Of a stretch of DNA of 64,000 nt, positions 56,443 through 64,000 are shown piece after piece. This stretch comes from Pantoea sp. GTDB taxonomy: Bacteria; Pseudomonadota; Gammaproteobacteria; Enterobacterales; Enterobacteriaceae. Position numbers and translations under genes: made by a program. Below the pieces are notes generated by a model. That model saw only the letters and a list, made by a program, of their open reading frames with translations, was not told where the DNA came from and did not search any database. The stretch lies in assembly GCF_028283705.1 (NCBI RefSeq), contig NZ_JAPWKD010000011.1, forward strand, positions 372,001 through 436,000, given 5' to 3'. How positions within the stretch are numbered: the first letter of the stretch is position 1; each line of letters begins with the position of its first letter.

Positions 56443-58755
56443 ATGGGTAATGGATTTGATAACGCCCACAACAATCAATTCGGTGATGGCGATCGCGGGC
56501 CAACCGGCGGTGTTAATACGGGTGGCGGTAACGCCGGGTCTGGAAATGCGGGTGACAGGGGCTATGGCTATTGGTCATATAATCCTGGCACACCTGAGAT
56601 GATCATGGTCAATGGTGAACAACGCATTCAAATAACCGGTGGCTGGAGTTGGGTCAGTGATGATCATCTTCACTGGTCCGACGGTAATGAAGGCGGCAGC
56701 AGTAATGACAACTTACGCACCAACGTCACAGCAAAAGTCCCTTCCGGTTATCGTGCTGCGGTCGATGGTTATATCTATATGGTATCAGTGGACGGTAATG
56801 ACGATATCGTCAACGTCAGCCTCTATTCTCGTCCACTGAATTCCAGCCGACAGGAATGGATGAAAGGAGAATCCGCACGTCAGGAGCAGGCGAAAGCGCT
56901 GGCTCAGGAACAGATTAACCTTAAGAAAGCGATGGAGGCGGAAGCTGCACGTAAAGTAGCAGAAGCAGCCGCTGCCGCAGAGGCACAGCGGCAGGCCGAA
57001 GAAGAGGAAAGACGTCGTCAGGCTGAGTGGGACGCCGCACATCCCGTCGAAGCTGCGCAGCGGGATGTTAACAACGCATCAGCCGCCGCAACTGCCGCCA
57101 GCAACCAAATCAACGCTGATAATGCACAGATCAACAGCAACAATGCGGAGATCAACGCGCGTCAACCCAGATTGGATCAGCTGAATGGCGAAATTGCCCA
57201 GTTGCGTGAAGTCTGGGCTTCGATGATGAAGGCGGGTGATACGGTCCGCGCTAATCAGTTCCATAAAGCGCAGATTGATCCGCGACTCAATGAAAGGGAG
57301 CCGCTGCAAAGTGCCGTTGAGTCCTTTCAGGCGCAAAATAACGCGTTAAGTCAGGATGTTGCCAACCAGACGGCAACGCTTAACAGCGCTAATCAGCAGT
57401 TGCAGGAGGCGCAAAGCCGTTTGCAACAGGCACAGGCTGATGCGGAAGCTAAGCGCCAGGAAGAACTCGCCCGGCAGGCCGCCGAGGAAGCGCGTGTTCA
57501 GGCCGAGCGCGAGGCGGCAGAACGTGCCAGAGCCGAAGCGGAGGCACGAGCACAGGCAGAGGCCGAAGCCTCGTCTAAAGCAGCTGCGCTTGAAGCCGCA
57601 CGCTCTAAACTCGAAGAACCCAATGTTTTTGGTTTTGCTGGATTTCCGGCTGCTGCTGCTGCGGTTGCCCCCCTGACGTTTGCTGAAACCGGATTGGGTG
57701 GTTACGCGCTCGGTGAGGCGGCCGCCGCCGCTGCCTGGGGCACTGTCCGGGCGGTTCTCGCGGATTTGCTCGGTACAGTCCTGGCCGGGAGTGGTGTAGG
57801 TGCGCTTATCGCCTCAGTCACCTATATTCCGGGCGCGGGCGAGGGCAGCGACCAGGTGCCGGGCCGTGACGATATCAATATGTTCCTGTCGGCAATGCCC
57901 GGTGATGCCATTAACCTGCCTGCAGAGCATGAGTTGCTGGCTGCCGCTGCGGCAGATGGCACGGTTGAGATGTCGGTGCGCGGGCGCGTTTACTTTAGCG
58001 ATGGCCTGTTAAAAACCTATCTGGTCCGCACGATCAATCCGAGTCGGGTCCGGGTATTGAGCGCGACGGTGGATGCAGTGACGGGCTTATATAGCGTCAC
58101 AATTCCGGCGGAGAGCGGGCTGCCTTCGCGTACCATTCTGGTCTCGCCAGAAGGTGCACCGGGATATCAGGGATTGCCGCCACTGGCTACGCCCGTGCAC
58201 AACGAAGCGGTGCCCGATAATACCGGCAACACCGATCCTGGCGCGGCTAGCCCAGCGGTGGAAAGTTTTCCGCAAGCCGATGATCTGGATTTTCGCGACG
58301 CTATACTTATCTTCCCGGCAGACTCTGGGCTGGATCCTGCCTACGTCATGCTGCAAAGCGGCCGCGATCTGCCGGGTAAAGTCACAGGAACCGGGGCTGA
58401 TGTGGAAGGAACATGGTTAGCCGGAGCGAGTGAGGGTTTAGGCTCCCCGGTACCAACACGTATCGCTGATCGGCTGCGCGACCGCGAATTTAGCAGTTTC
58501 GATGCGTTTCGTAAGGCGTTTTGGCAGGAGGTGGCAGCAGATCCGGAGCTGGCAGCGCAGTTTACAGCGCAAAATGTTGGCCGTATGAGAAAGGGTTCTG
58601 CTCCACGAGTTTCAATGAAAGAGGGTGTTGGCGGTCGTCGCTCCTTTGAGCTTCATCACACTGAACTTATCTCGCTCGGCGGTGAAGTTTATAATGTTGA
58701 AAACATTAAGGTAATGACACCAAAACATCATATCAATACCCACTCAAACAAGTAA
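56443..58755 (+). CDS. Colicin-E/S-pyocin-type DNase bacteriocin (HNH nuclease)
   Basis: 770 residues. Order: Gly/Asn-rich N-terminus (1-45, colicin-E-like translocator start), a Trp/Tyr-rich beta region (46-140), a long Ala/Glu/Gln coiled coil (about 140-395, receptor-binding rod), a hydrophobic Ala-rich and pyocin-S-like middle (400-640), and a DNase domain (645-770). The nuclease core keeps the complete HH-X14-N-X8-H-X3-H pattern (His738, His739, Asn754, His763, His767) and is close to colicin E9 DNase, including IADRLRDREF and SFDAFRKAFW. It kills related bacteria by DNA cleavage after import. Its immunity gene follows by 8 bases. No lysis gene seen. Confidence 0.92.
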   Translation: MGNGFDNAHNNQFGDGDRGPTGGVNTGGGNAGSGNAGDRGYGYWSYNPGTPEMIMVNGEQRIQITGGWSWVSDDHLHWSDGNEGGSSNDNLRTNVTAKVPSGYRAAVDGYIYMVSVDGNDDIVNVSLYSRPLNSSRQEWMKGESARQEQAKALAQEQINLKKAMEAEAARKVAEAAAAAEAQRQAEEEERRRQAEWDAAHPVEAAQRDVNNASAAATAASNQINADNAQINSNNAEINARQPRLDQLNGEIAQLREVWASMMKAGDTVRANQFHKAQIDPRLNEREPLQSAVESFQAQNNALSQDVANQTATLNSANQQLQEAQSRLQQAQADAEAKRQEELARQAAEEARVQAEREAAERARAEAEARAQAEAEASSKAAALEAARSKLEEPNVFGFAGFPAAAAAVAPLTFAETGLGGYALGEAAAAAAWGTVRAVLADLLGTVLAGSGVGALIASVTYIPGAGEGSDQVPGRDDINMFLSAMPGDAINLPAEHELLAAAAADGTVEMSVRGRVYFSDGLLKTYLVRTINPSRVRVLSATVDAVTGLYSVTIPAESGLPSRTILVSPEGAPGYQGLPPLATPVHNEAVPDNTGNTDPGAASPAVESFPQADDLDFRDAILIFPADSGLDPAYVMLQSGRDLPGKVTGTGADVEGTWLAGASEGLGSPVPTRIADRLRDREFSSFDAFRKAFWQEVAADPELAAQFTAQNVGRMRKGSAPRVSMKEGVGGRRSFELHHTELISLGGEVYNVENIKVMTPKHHINTHSNK

Positions 58756-58763
58756 GGTGCTGC

Positions 58764-59015
58764 ATGGAACTCAAAAATAAATATGAAGATTACACGGAAG
58801 CTGAATTCACTCAGCTTGTAACTGAAATCTTTACAGTTGAAGGTAGTGAAGCATATCAGGATGAGCTGCTTGAGAATTTTATTGCAGTATCGGAACATCC
58901 GAATGGTTCTGATCTGATTTATTACAATCAAGATGAGAATATTACGCCCAGGAAAGTCGTAGAGGAAATTAAAAACTGGCGCGCGGATAACAATAAATCA
59001 AGCTTTAGATCCTGA
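58764..59015 (+). CDS. Colicin-E-type immunity protein, cognate
   Basis: 83 residues, four-helix Im2/Im7/Im9 family: DYTEAEFTQLVTEIF (helix I), specificity helix II region YQDELLENFIAVSEHP, and the toxin-contact motif SDLIYY with the two conserved tyrosines, then EEIKNWRADNNKSSF. Placed 8 bases after the bacteriocin stop, so co-transcribed and surely its antidote, binding the DNase exosite. A strong terminator follows at 59051. Confidence 0.95.
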   Translation: MELKNKYEDYTEAEFTQLVTEIFTVEGSEAYQDELLENFIAVSEHPNGSDLIYYNQDENITPRKVVEEIKNWRADNNKSSFRS

Positions 59016-59050
59016 CTTATAAATTTATTCGCTGAAATTTAGGTATGTAT

Positions 59051-59082
59051 GGCCGGAATGTGATTTTCATTCCGGCCCTTTT
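59051..59082 (+). terminator. Terminator after the first immunity gene
   Basis: Perfect 10-bp stem GGCCGGAATG (59051-59060) and CATTCCGGCC (59068-59077) around TGATTTT, followed by CTTTT. It separates the second immunity gene from the bacteriocin transcript. Confidence 0.85.
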
Positions 59083-59124
59083 ACTAACAATAAGTAATCT
59101 GGTTATGTCGAAAAGGTCTTTAGA

Positions 59125-59373
59125 ATGGAACGGAAAGGAAAACTTCAGGATTATACGGAAATAGAATTTACAAACCTCATCGAAGAAATTTTCTCTGCGG
59201 ATGGTGGTGAGGAGTATCAGGATTCACTCATTGACCATATATGTGAGATTTCAGGTTATCCTGATTGTAATGACCTCATTTTCTGGAGTGACGATGACTT
59301 GACACCGCAGGATATCGTGAATGAAATCAAAACCTGGCGCACAGCCAATAACAAGCCAGGTTTTAAATCCTGA
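59125..59373 (+). CDS. Second, divergent colicin-E-type immunity protein
   Basis: 82 residues of the same Im family (DYTEIEFTNLIEEIF, EISGYPDCNDLIFW, NEIKTWRTANNKPGFKS), about half identical by eye to its neighbour. The toxin-contact YY pair is replaced by FW (NDLIFW), and helix II differs strongly, so specificity is probably for a different DNase. No toxin gene adjoins it, and it lies beyond a terminator. It may be an orphan antidote protecting against rival bacteriocins or a remnant of a lost toxin pair. Confidence 0.92.
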   Translation: MERKGKLQDYTEIEFTNLIEEIFSADGGEEYQDSLIDHICEISGYPDCNDLIFWSDDDLTPQDIVNEIKTWRTANNKPGFKS

Positions 59374-59386
59374 TACAGATCGCGAA

Positions 59387-60589
59387 TCACTGGCTGGTCG
59401 TCAACTCTCTGCTGGCTGCCGGGAAACCATGATTTCCGGCCCGCAGTGCGATGGTGAACGCTGCCAGCAATAGAACGATCAACGCCCAGGGAAAGGATCG
59501 GCTACCGACATGTTCCAGCAATAATCCCCCCACCAGACCACCCAGCGCGATAGCGCCGTTCCAGGTCACCACGTTCATGGAAAGCGCGACATCAGCATGT
59601 TCACCCGCCGCGTCCGCCAGTGCCGTTTGCAACAGGGTCGCTGCGCCGCCAAACGTCAGGCCCCAGACGCCGATCCCGACCAGCATCACCGCCGGGGATG
59701 CTGCTCCGATGGCAAACACCAACGCCACAGCAGCAAACACCGCCAGAGACAACAAAACAGCATTGCGCAGGTGGCTGTCGATAATCCGGCCCGTGATATA
59801 AATCCCGCCCAATGCCGCCAGGCCAAATATCAGCAGGACCACGTCAACCCTCGGGGCTAAACCCGCAGGCGTAATAAACGGGGCGATGTAGGTATAAAGA
59901 ATGTTGTGCGCCAGCATCCAGGTAAGCACCACGCCCAGCACCGAACGGACCCCTGGAATCAACAACACCGCACCGATAGGCATTTTTTGCGTGGCTGAGC
60001 TGCCCGGATAATCTGGCACTGCCAGCAGGATCCAGCCAATCAACAGCACAGATAGCCCCGACATCACCGCAAACGTCAGACGCCATCCCAAAAACGCCCC
60101 CATCCAGGTACCCGCCGGTACGCCCAGCGACAGCGCAATCGGCGTGCCGACCATCGCCAGCGCTAAAGCCCGTCCCTGCAAAGAGGGCACCACCATTTTG
60201 CGTGCATAGCCAGCCAGCAGGCTCCAGGCGAGTCCGGCGGATGCTCCGGCAAGGAAACGGGCAACCATGATCACTGTAATGCTGCCAGAGATGGCGGTCA
60301 GCGTATTAAAAAGCAGAAACCCCCCGACGGTGCTGAGCAATACCAGGCGACGTGACCAGGTGCGGGTCATGATGGTCAGCGGGATGGCTGCCAGCAGGGA
60401 ACCCGCCGCGTATGCGGTAACCATCTGCCCGGCCAGCGAGGGGGATATATGAAGCCCTCTGCTTATCTCCGGCAGCAGCCCGGCGGGGATGGTTTCGGTC
60501 AGAATGCAGATAAAACCCGTCATGGCCAGCGCCAGCAGGGCAAGGATGGGCAGGTGCTGGGCCGGTTCAGCCCGATGTTTTTTCTTCAT
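59387..60589 (-). CDS. MFS efflux transporter (DHA1/AraJ-like)
   Basis: 400 residues with 12 predicted helices: FICILTETIPAGLLPEISRG at helix 1 (drug:H+ antiporter-1 signature of the sugar/arabinose efflux group), IPLTIMTRTWSRRLVLLST in the A-loop, VARFLAGASAGLAWSLLAGYAR at helix 4. Probably exports small toxic or sugar-like compounds. Divergent from a TetR regulator with shared operator-like repeats, so likely repressed by it. Confidence 0.85.
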   Translation of the reverse strand: MKKKHRAEPAQHLPILALLALAMTGFICILTETIPAGLLPEISRGLHISPSLAGQMVTAYAAGSLLAAIPLTIMTRTWSRRLVLLSTVGGFLLFNTLTAISGSITVIMVARFLAGASAGLAWSLLAGYARKMVVPSLQGRALALAMVGTPIALSLGVPAGTWMGAFLGWRLTFAVMSGLSVLLIGWILLAVPDYPGSSATQKMPIGAVLLIPGVRSVLGVVLTWMLAHNILYTYIAPFITPAGLAPRVDVVLLIFGLAALGGIYITGRIIDSHLRNAVLLSLAVFAAVALVFAIGAASPAVMLVGIGVWGLTFGGAATLLQTALADAAGEHADVALSMNVVTWNGAIALGGLVGGLLLEHVGSRSFPWALIVLLLAAFTIALRAGNHGFPAASRELTTSQ

Positions 60590-60617
60590 AAATACAGCCT
60601 TAGCGGTGATTAATTAA

Positions 60618-60680
60618 TGTATCGATCGATATATATATTGAGATGTAGTTACGGCGATTGTCAATAAATTATGTATCGAT
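60618..60680. promoter_or_regulatory. Candidate TetR operators
   Basis: TGTATCGAT occurs at 60618-60626 and again at 60672-60680; the first lies on a perfect 12-bp palindrome TATCGATCGATA (60620-60631). They occupy the 118-bp gap between the divergent MFS and TetR genes. Confidence 0.55.
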
Positions 60681-60707
60681 TAGTATGTATGTAGTGGAGG
60701 AGAGAAG

Positions 60708-61316
60708 ATGAGAACAGGCCGACCAAGACAGTTTGACCGCGACGAAGCGGTGATTCATGCCATGCACCTATTCTGGGAAAATGGTTACGAGTCCACCTCG
60801 CTTGCCCAGCTCAAGGCCGCGATTGGCAAAGGGATCACTGCGCCAAGTTTCTATGCTGCCTTTGGTTCCAAAGAGGCGCTTTTTAAAGAAGCGGTGGGTT
60901 GTTATCTGCAAACCCATGCGCAGGTCACGGAATCATTGTGGGACGCGGAATTACCGCCGCGCGAGGCTCTGGAAACGGCGCTGATTAGCTCCGCCCGCAT
61001 GCAATATGAACCCAATCATCCGCGCGGTTGCATGGTGGCATTGAGCGTGATGTCCTCATGTTCGGAGGAGAACCGTCATGTGCTGCAACCGCTAAAGAAT
61101 TCACGGCGACGCACCAGTGAAGGGATAAAAAATTGCTTTCAGCGTGGAATCCGTGAGGGGGAATTAAGGGATGAAGAAGAGACGTTAGCGCTAGCGGTAA
61201 GTTTCAATAGCTTTCTGCTGGGGATATCAACGCTGGCACGCGATGATGTTCCGCTGGCTGAAACGGAACGAGCCATCACGCAGATGATGAAACTGTGGGA
61301 TGCGGCCAGAATCTGA
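60708..61316 (+). CDS. TetR/AcrR-family transcriptional regulator
   Basis: 202 residues. N-terminal helix-turn-helix: GRPRQFDRDEAVIHAMHLFW, then KAAIGKGITAPSFYAAFGSKEALF, and a helical ligand-binding domain with the NHPRGCMVALS segment typical of the YxaF/LmrA-like group. GGAGG precedes the ATG. Likely repressor of the divergent MFS exporter and of itself. Confidence 0.9.
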   Translation: MRTGRPRQFDRDEAVIHAMHLFWENGYESTSLAQLKAAIGKGITAPSFYAAFGSKEALFKEAVGCYLQTHAQVTESLWDAELPPREALETALISSARMQYEPNHPRGCMVALSVMSSCSEENRHVLQPLKNSRRRTSEGIKNCFQRGIREGELRDEEETLALAVSFNSFLLGISTLARDDVPLAETERAITQMMKLWDAARI

Positions 61317-61327
61317 CGCAGCATAAT

Positions 61328-61355
61328 GCCTGCCCGTTTCAGGTAACGGACAGGC
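61328..61355. terminator. Hairpin between convergent TetR and tautomerase genes
   Basis: Eleven-base arms GCCTGCCCGTT and AACGGACAGGC (one mismatch) around TCAGGT; placed between two gene ends. Confidence 0.55.
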
Positions 61356-61368
61356 AGCTCAGCATCAG

Positions 61369-61554
61369 TTAGCGCTCATCAAAGGGGATACCGCCCTTCG
61401 ATTTCATGTGCAACGGGGTTTCTACAATCGACACCACAACTGCGTTCTTGTCGATCTCAAAAGATTCCGACACGGCAGTGGTGATGGCTTTCAGCAGTTT
61501 CTTTTTCTGTTCAACAGAGCGGCCTTCCGCGGCATAAACGACAACTTCTGGCAT
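61369..61554 (-). CDS. 4-oxalocrotonate tautomerase-family protein
   Basis: 61 residues from the ATG of MPEVVVYAAEG with AGGAG 9 bases before; an earlier in-frame start at 61587 would bury the essential residue. After Met removal Pro1 is the catalytic base of this family. The GRSVEQKKKLLKAITTAV helix and the C-terminal beta-hairpin are present. Acts on enol/keto tautomers as a multimer; substrate unknown. It lies 89 bases downstream of the COG0523 gene and may be co-transcribed. Confidence 0.85.
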   Translation of the reverse strand: MPEVVVYAAEGRSVEQKKKLLKAITTAVSESFEIDKNAVVVSIVETPLHMKSKGGIPFDER

Positions 61555-61643
61555 AACGTCTTCTCCTGTAAGGGTAATTTCCGTCATTCAGCATACTCCT
61601 GACATGAGCAGAAAGACGTAGCCAATTGTTGCTTTCTGTACCT

Positions 61644-62867
61644 TTATGCTTCCTCCGGGTTACGTTCGAACCATTCCGGTACGGGATCGGGCAATTTCAC
61701 CCAGTTTGCCGGGCCTTCAGCCATCTCTGCGGGTGTCAGCAGGGCGTGATCCAGCGCGCTCCGCACCTGGTCTTCATCCATCTCAATCCCGATAAAGACC
61801 AGTTCCTGTCGTGCATCGCCGATGCCTTCCTGCCAGTGCTGGGCAATAAACGCCAGCGATTCGCTATCCTGCGGCCAGCGTTCGCGTGGGATGCTGGCCC
61901 ACCAGTGACCGGCATAGCCCTGACGCGCCACGGCTCCGGCCTGCGACCACATCGCCGCATATTCCGGTCGGCTGGCGAGCCAGAAGTAACCTTTCGAGCG
62001 GATCACGCCATCCAGCTGGTGGTTTGCGGCATGCCAGAAGCGCTGCGGATGGAAGGGGCGGCGTGCGCGATAGACAAAACTGCGGATGCCATATTCTTCG
62101 GTTTCGGGCTGATGTTCGCCGCGTAATTCCTGCAACCAGCCGGGGGCCTGAGAAGCGGCATCAAAATCAAAGCGGCCGGTTTCCAGCACTTCACTCAGTG
62201 ACACCTGACCAAACCGGGAAAACACAATGTGCGCGCGAGGGTTGAGGGATTGCAGCATGGCAAACAGCGTTTGCTGATCGTCCGCGTCGATTAAATCGGT
62301 TTTATTCACCACCAGCACATCACAAAACTCGATCTGATCGACCAGCAAATCGACGACCGAGCGTTCATCAGCCTCACCCAGTGATTCGCCTCGTGCCTGC
62401 AACGAATCGGTTGAGCGGTAGTCGCGCAGAAAATTAAAGCCATCCACCACGGTGACCATGGTATCGAGCCGGGCAAACCGTGACAGGCTCTGGCCGTCTT
62501 CATCCTCAAAAGTGAAGGTTTCTGCCACCGGCAGCGGCTCGGAAATACCGGTGGATTCAATCACCAGTTGGTCAAAACGACCTTCCTGGGCCAGACGTTT
62601 CACTTCCAGCAGCAAATCTTCACGCAGCGTGCAGCAAATGCAGCCATTACTCATTTCCACCAGCTTCTCATCGGTGCGCGACAGCTCTGCACCACCGTCA
62701 CGTATCAGCGCTGCATCAATGTTCACCTCTGACATATCATTGACGATCACCGCGACGCGGCGGCCTTCCCGGTTGTTAAGAATATGGTTGAGTAGCGTAG
62801 TTTTGCCCGCGCCAAGAAAACCAGAAAGAACGGTAACGGGGAGGCGTGAGTCTGAATCGAACGGCAT
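61644..62867 (-). CDS. COG0523 GTP-dependent zinc metallochaperone (ZigA/YciC-like)
   Basis: 407 residues. G3E GTPase domain: Walker [12 protein letters not shown], the metal site [11 protein letters not shown] (CxCC), switch [15 protein letters not shown], and guanine-specificity NKTDL; C-terminal CobW_C domain (about residues 255-390) with [10 protein letters not shown]. The length and sequence fit the zinc-starvation ZigA/YciC group that hands Zn to priority enzymes. A perfect Zur-like palindrome lies immediately upstream, which strongly supports control by zinc limitation. Confidence 0.9.
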   Translation of the reverse strand: MPFDSDSRLPVTVLSGFLGAGKTTLLNHILNNREGRRVAVIVNDMSEVNIDAALIRDGGAELSRTDEKLVEMSNGCICCTLREDLLLEVKRLAQEGRFDQLVIESTGISEPLPVAETFTFEDEDGQSLSRFARLDTMVTVVDGFNFLRDYRSTDSLQARGESLGEADERSVVDLLVDQIEFCDVLVVNKTDLIDADDQQTLFAMLQSLNPRAHIVFSRFGQVSLSEVLETGRFDFDAASQAPGWLQELRGEHQPETEEYGIRSFVYRARRPFHPQRFWHAANHQLDGVIRSKGYFWLASRPEYAAMWSQAGAVARQGYAGHWWASIPRERWPQDSESLAFIAQHWQEGIGDARQELVFIGIEMDEDQVRSALDHALLTPAEMAEGPANWVKLPDPVPEWFERNPEEA

Positions 62868-62888
62868 AGCATTTCCTCTGAATCATAA

Positions 62889-62912
62889 ATTGTTATGTTA
62901 TAACATAACAAT
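62889..62912. promoter_or_regulatory. Zur box upstream of the COG0523 gene
   Basis: A perfect 24-bp palindrome centred at 62900/62901 with the core TGTTATGTTATAACATAACA, matching the enterobacterial Zur pattern (GTTATA...TATAAC). It lies 22-45 bases before the start codon. Confidence 0.85.
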
Positions 62913-62968
62913 AATAACACAGAAATGACAAGGGAGATTATTCAGGTGGACCAAAGGGAAGGGCGAGA

Positions 62969-62988
62969 CGCCGGGAAACGACCCGGCG
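62969..62988 (-). terminator. Terminator-like hairpin after the GntR gene
   Basis: Perfect arms CGCCGGG (62969-62975) and CCCGGCG (62982-62988), 10 bases beyond the end of the minus-strand GntR gene; weak T content beyond. Confidence 0.5.
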
Positions 62989-62997
62989 ATGACGGGT

Positions 62998-63633
62998 TTA
63001 GAGCAAACCCCAGTAGGCACCAAATTCCGGCAGGATATGACCCTGTAAAGCCACCAGCGCACTGTCGTAATCATTGTTGCGCAGGGCGGTCACAATGGTG
63101 ACGTGCTGATTCCAGGAGCGATGCATATGCTCGTCATTGCTGCCGAGATAGTTACGGATGGTCGCCATGCGCGATGAAATCAGCGTGTAGGCCTGCTCCA
63201 GATAAGGGTTCTGGCACCAGGTAAACAGCGCCTGGTGGAACAGGTTATCAAGCCGGATATATTCCACAGTGGAGCCGTTGTTAATGCAGAATTCCATGTT
63301 ATCGAGAATCGCCGAAATCTCCTGCACCAGTTGCTTCGGATTTTTTTTCAGCGCCAGCTCCATCGCCTTCGATTCGACATAAAAGCGAAACTCCAGCAGA
63401 TCCTTAAATTCCAGATCGTTGAGGCTAAACACAAAGGTGCCGCTCTTCGGTTTAATCTGCACCAGACCTTCGCTCTGCAAACGTCGTAAGGCATCACGGA
63501 CCGGGGCTTTGCTTGCCGCTAAGCGGGTGGCGAGGGCCGATTCTGAAAGCTTACCGCCCATTGGCAGCGAGCCATTAACGATCATGTCCTTGATTCGTTT
63601 GTACACCACATCTTTCAGAAGATCCTGCGCCAT
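62998..63633 (-). CDS. GntR-family regulator, FCD (FadR-C) type
   Basis: 211 residues. N-terminal winged helix (GGKLSESALATRLAASKAPVRDALRRL region, residues about 24-50) and the all-helical FCD domain (EFRFYVESKAMELALKK, DNLFHQALFTWCQNPYLEQ) with His ligands for a metal-bound carboxylate effector (RSWNQHVTIVTAL). FCD regulators control sugar-acid and organic-acid catabolism. It follows, in the same direction, the partial gene at the right edge, which may be its target. Confidence 0.88.
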   Translation of the reverse strand: MAQDLLKDVVYKRIKDMIVNGSLPMGGKLSESALATRLAASKAPVRDALRRLQSEGLVQIKPKSGTFVFSLNDLEFKDLLEFRFYVESKAMELALKKNPKQLVQEISAILDNMEFCINNGSTVEYIRLDNLFHQALFTWCQNPYLEQAYTLISSRMATIRNYLGSNDEHMHRSWNQHVTIVTALRNNDYDSALVALQGHILPEFGAYWGLL

Positions 63634-63728
63634 AGTTTTACTGTCTGCTCCACCACTAATCGGAGCAGTATGTATACCAGAAATGAAGCCATTCGGACAT
63701 GAGGTAAATCCCGCTCTGCACAGCCCGA

Positions 63729-64000
63729 TTAACGCTTAACCATCTGTCCGCCATCCGCATTATGCCGTCGTCCGGCGGCCGCTAACTCAGGACCATAATT
63801 TGCCACCAGCACCGAGAACGTTTCCTGCGCTTTGATGCGATACAGTTCCTCTGAGGGGTGAATACAGTCTGGCGATAGCAGCGATTGCCAGTCTTTCATC
63901 TGCAAAATACGTTGATATTGCCTGACCAGCGGCACCGATTCCGCGCGTGCCACCGCATCAAGTTTGCTGACATAAGGCGCGATATGCCATTTCTCTCCGC
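63729..64000 (-). CDS. Unidentified protein, C-terminal part (gene continues past the window)
   Basis: The frame is open to base 64000 with no start that looks real (a GTG at 63953 has no ribosome site), so the 5' part is beyond the window. About 90 residues: EKWHIAPYVSKLDAVARAE, then LVRQYQRILQMKDWQSLLSP, IHPSEELYRIKAQETFSVLV, and a polar tail ending GGQMVKR. I do not recognise the family from this fragment. A carbohydrate- or acid-metabolism enzyme is possible given the adjacent FCD regulator, but that is only context. Confidence 0.5.
   Translation of the reverse strand, partial: GEKWHIAPYVSKLDAVARAESVPLVRQYQRILQMKDWQSLLSPDCIHPSEELYRIKAQETFSVLVANYGPELAAAGRRHNADGGQMVKR

Noticed and set aside
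60264..60280. Iteron-like TCACTGTAAT inside the MFS gene
   Set aside because: Four mismatches over the 15-mer; expected by chance.

Overview
The window looks like part of a large, low-copy accessory replicon (megaplasmid) of a plant-associated enterobacterium, most likely Pantoea/Erwinia (Erwiniaceae). This rests on protein similarity recalled to E. coli YciT, YbiU, YfcC, Sad and YegTUVW, on enterobacterial codon use and moderate GC, and on a complete replication and partition block at 31.2-36.8 kb. There is no rRNA, tRNA, CRISPR array or transposase. Species assignment is inference.

Layout. 0-7.7 kb: mixed metabolism (end of a YfcC-like carrier, a DUF1479 oxygenase, a DeoR regulator, an old yellow enzyme, a divergent MocR/EamA pair, an orphan iron-type binding protein). 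7.7-13.7 kb: an IclR-controlled operon with a RidA-like protein, a complete polar amino-acid ABC importer and a D-serine dehydratase-like PLP enzyme, read as D-amino-acid uptake and deamination. 13.8-19.3 kb: two oxidoreductases, a LysR regulator, an Asp/Glu racemase coupled to a FUSC efflux protein. 19.6-31.2 kb: organosulfur scavenging (SsuA-like binding protein, DszC/SfnB-like monooxygenase, MFS carrier, FAD protein, NtaA-type flavin monooxygenase, MetNIQ-like importer), flanked by a sigma-54 activator whose C-terminus is an SsuA-like substrate-binding domain.

31.2-36.8 kb: the replicon. Read on the minus strand its order matches phage P1: origin (DnaA-like boxes, GATC-rich repeats, five iterons at 21-22 bp), repA, a downstream iteron array (31 copies, expanded relative to the nine of P1 incA), parA, parB, then two consecutive P1-type parS sites with identical 36-bp arm spacing. 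Three iteron-like sequences also lie far from the origin.

37.0-50.9 kb: a Sad-type aldehyde dehydrogenase, then a full nicotinate-degradation island (nicA, B, C, D, E, F, X, R, T) with molybdenum-cofactor maturation genes (MocA-like, XdhC). 51.0-55.1 kb: a yegTUVW-like nucleoside/ADP-ribosyl-compound module. 55.2-59.4 kb: a colicin-E-type HNH DNase bacteriocin with two different immunity genes, a divergent winged-helix regulator and no visible LexA box. 59.4-64 kb: MFS/TetR pair, a small tautomerase, a COG0523 metallochaperone behind a perfect Zur-like palindrome, a GntR regulator and the 3' end of an unidentified gene.

The most unusual items are the activator-SsuA fusion, the tandem parS sites with the large iteron array and dispersed iterons, and the bacteriocin locus with a second, divergent immunity gene. 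All similarity statements are from memory of families; no search was run.
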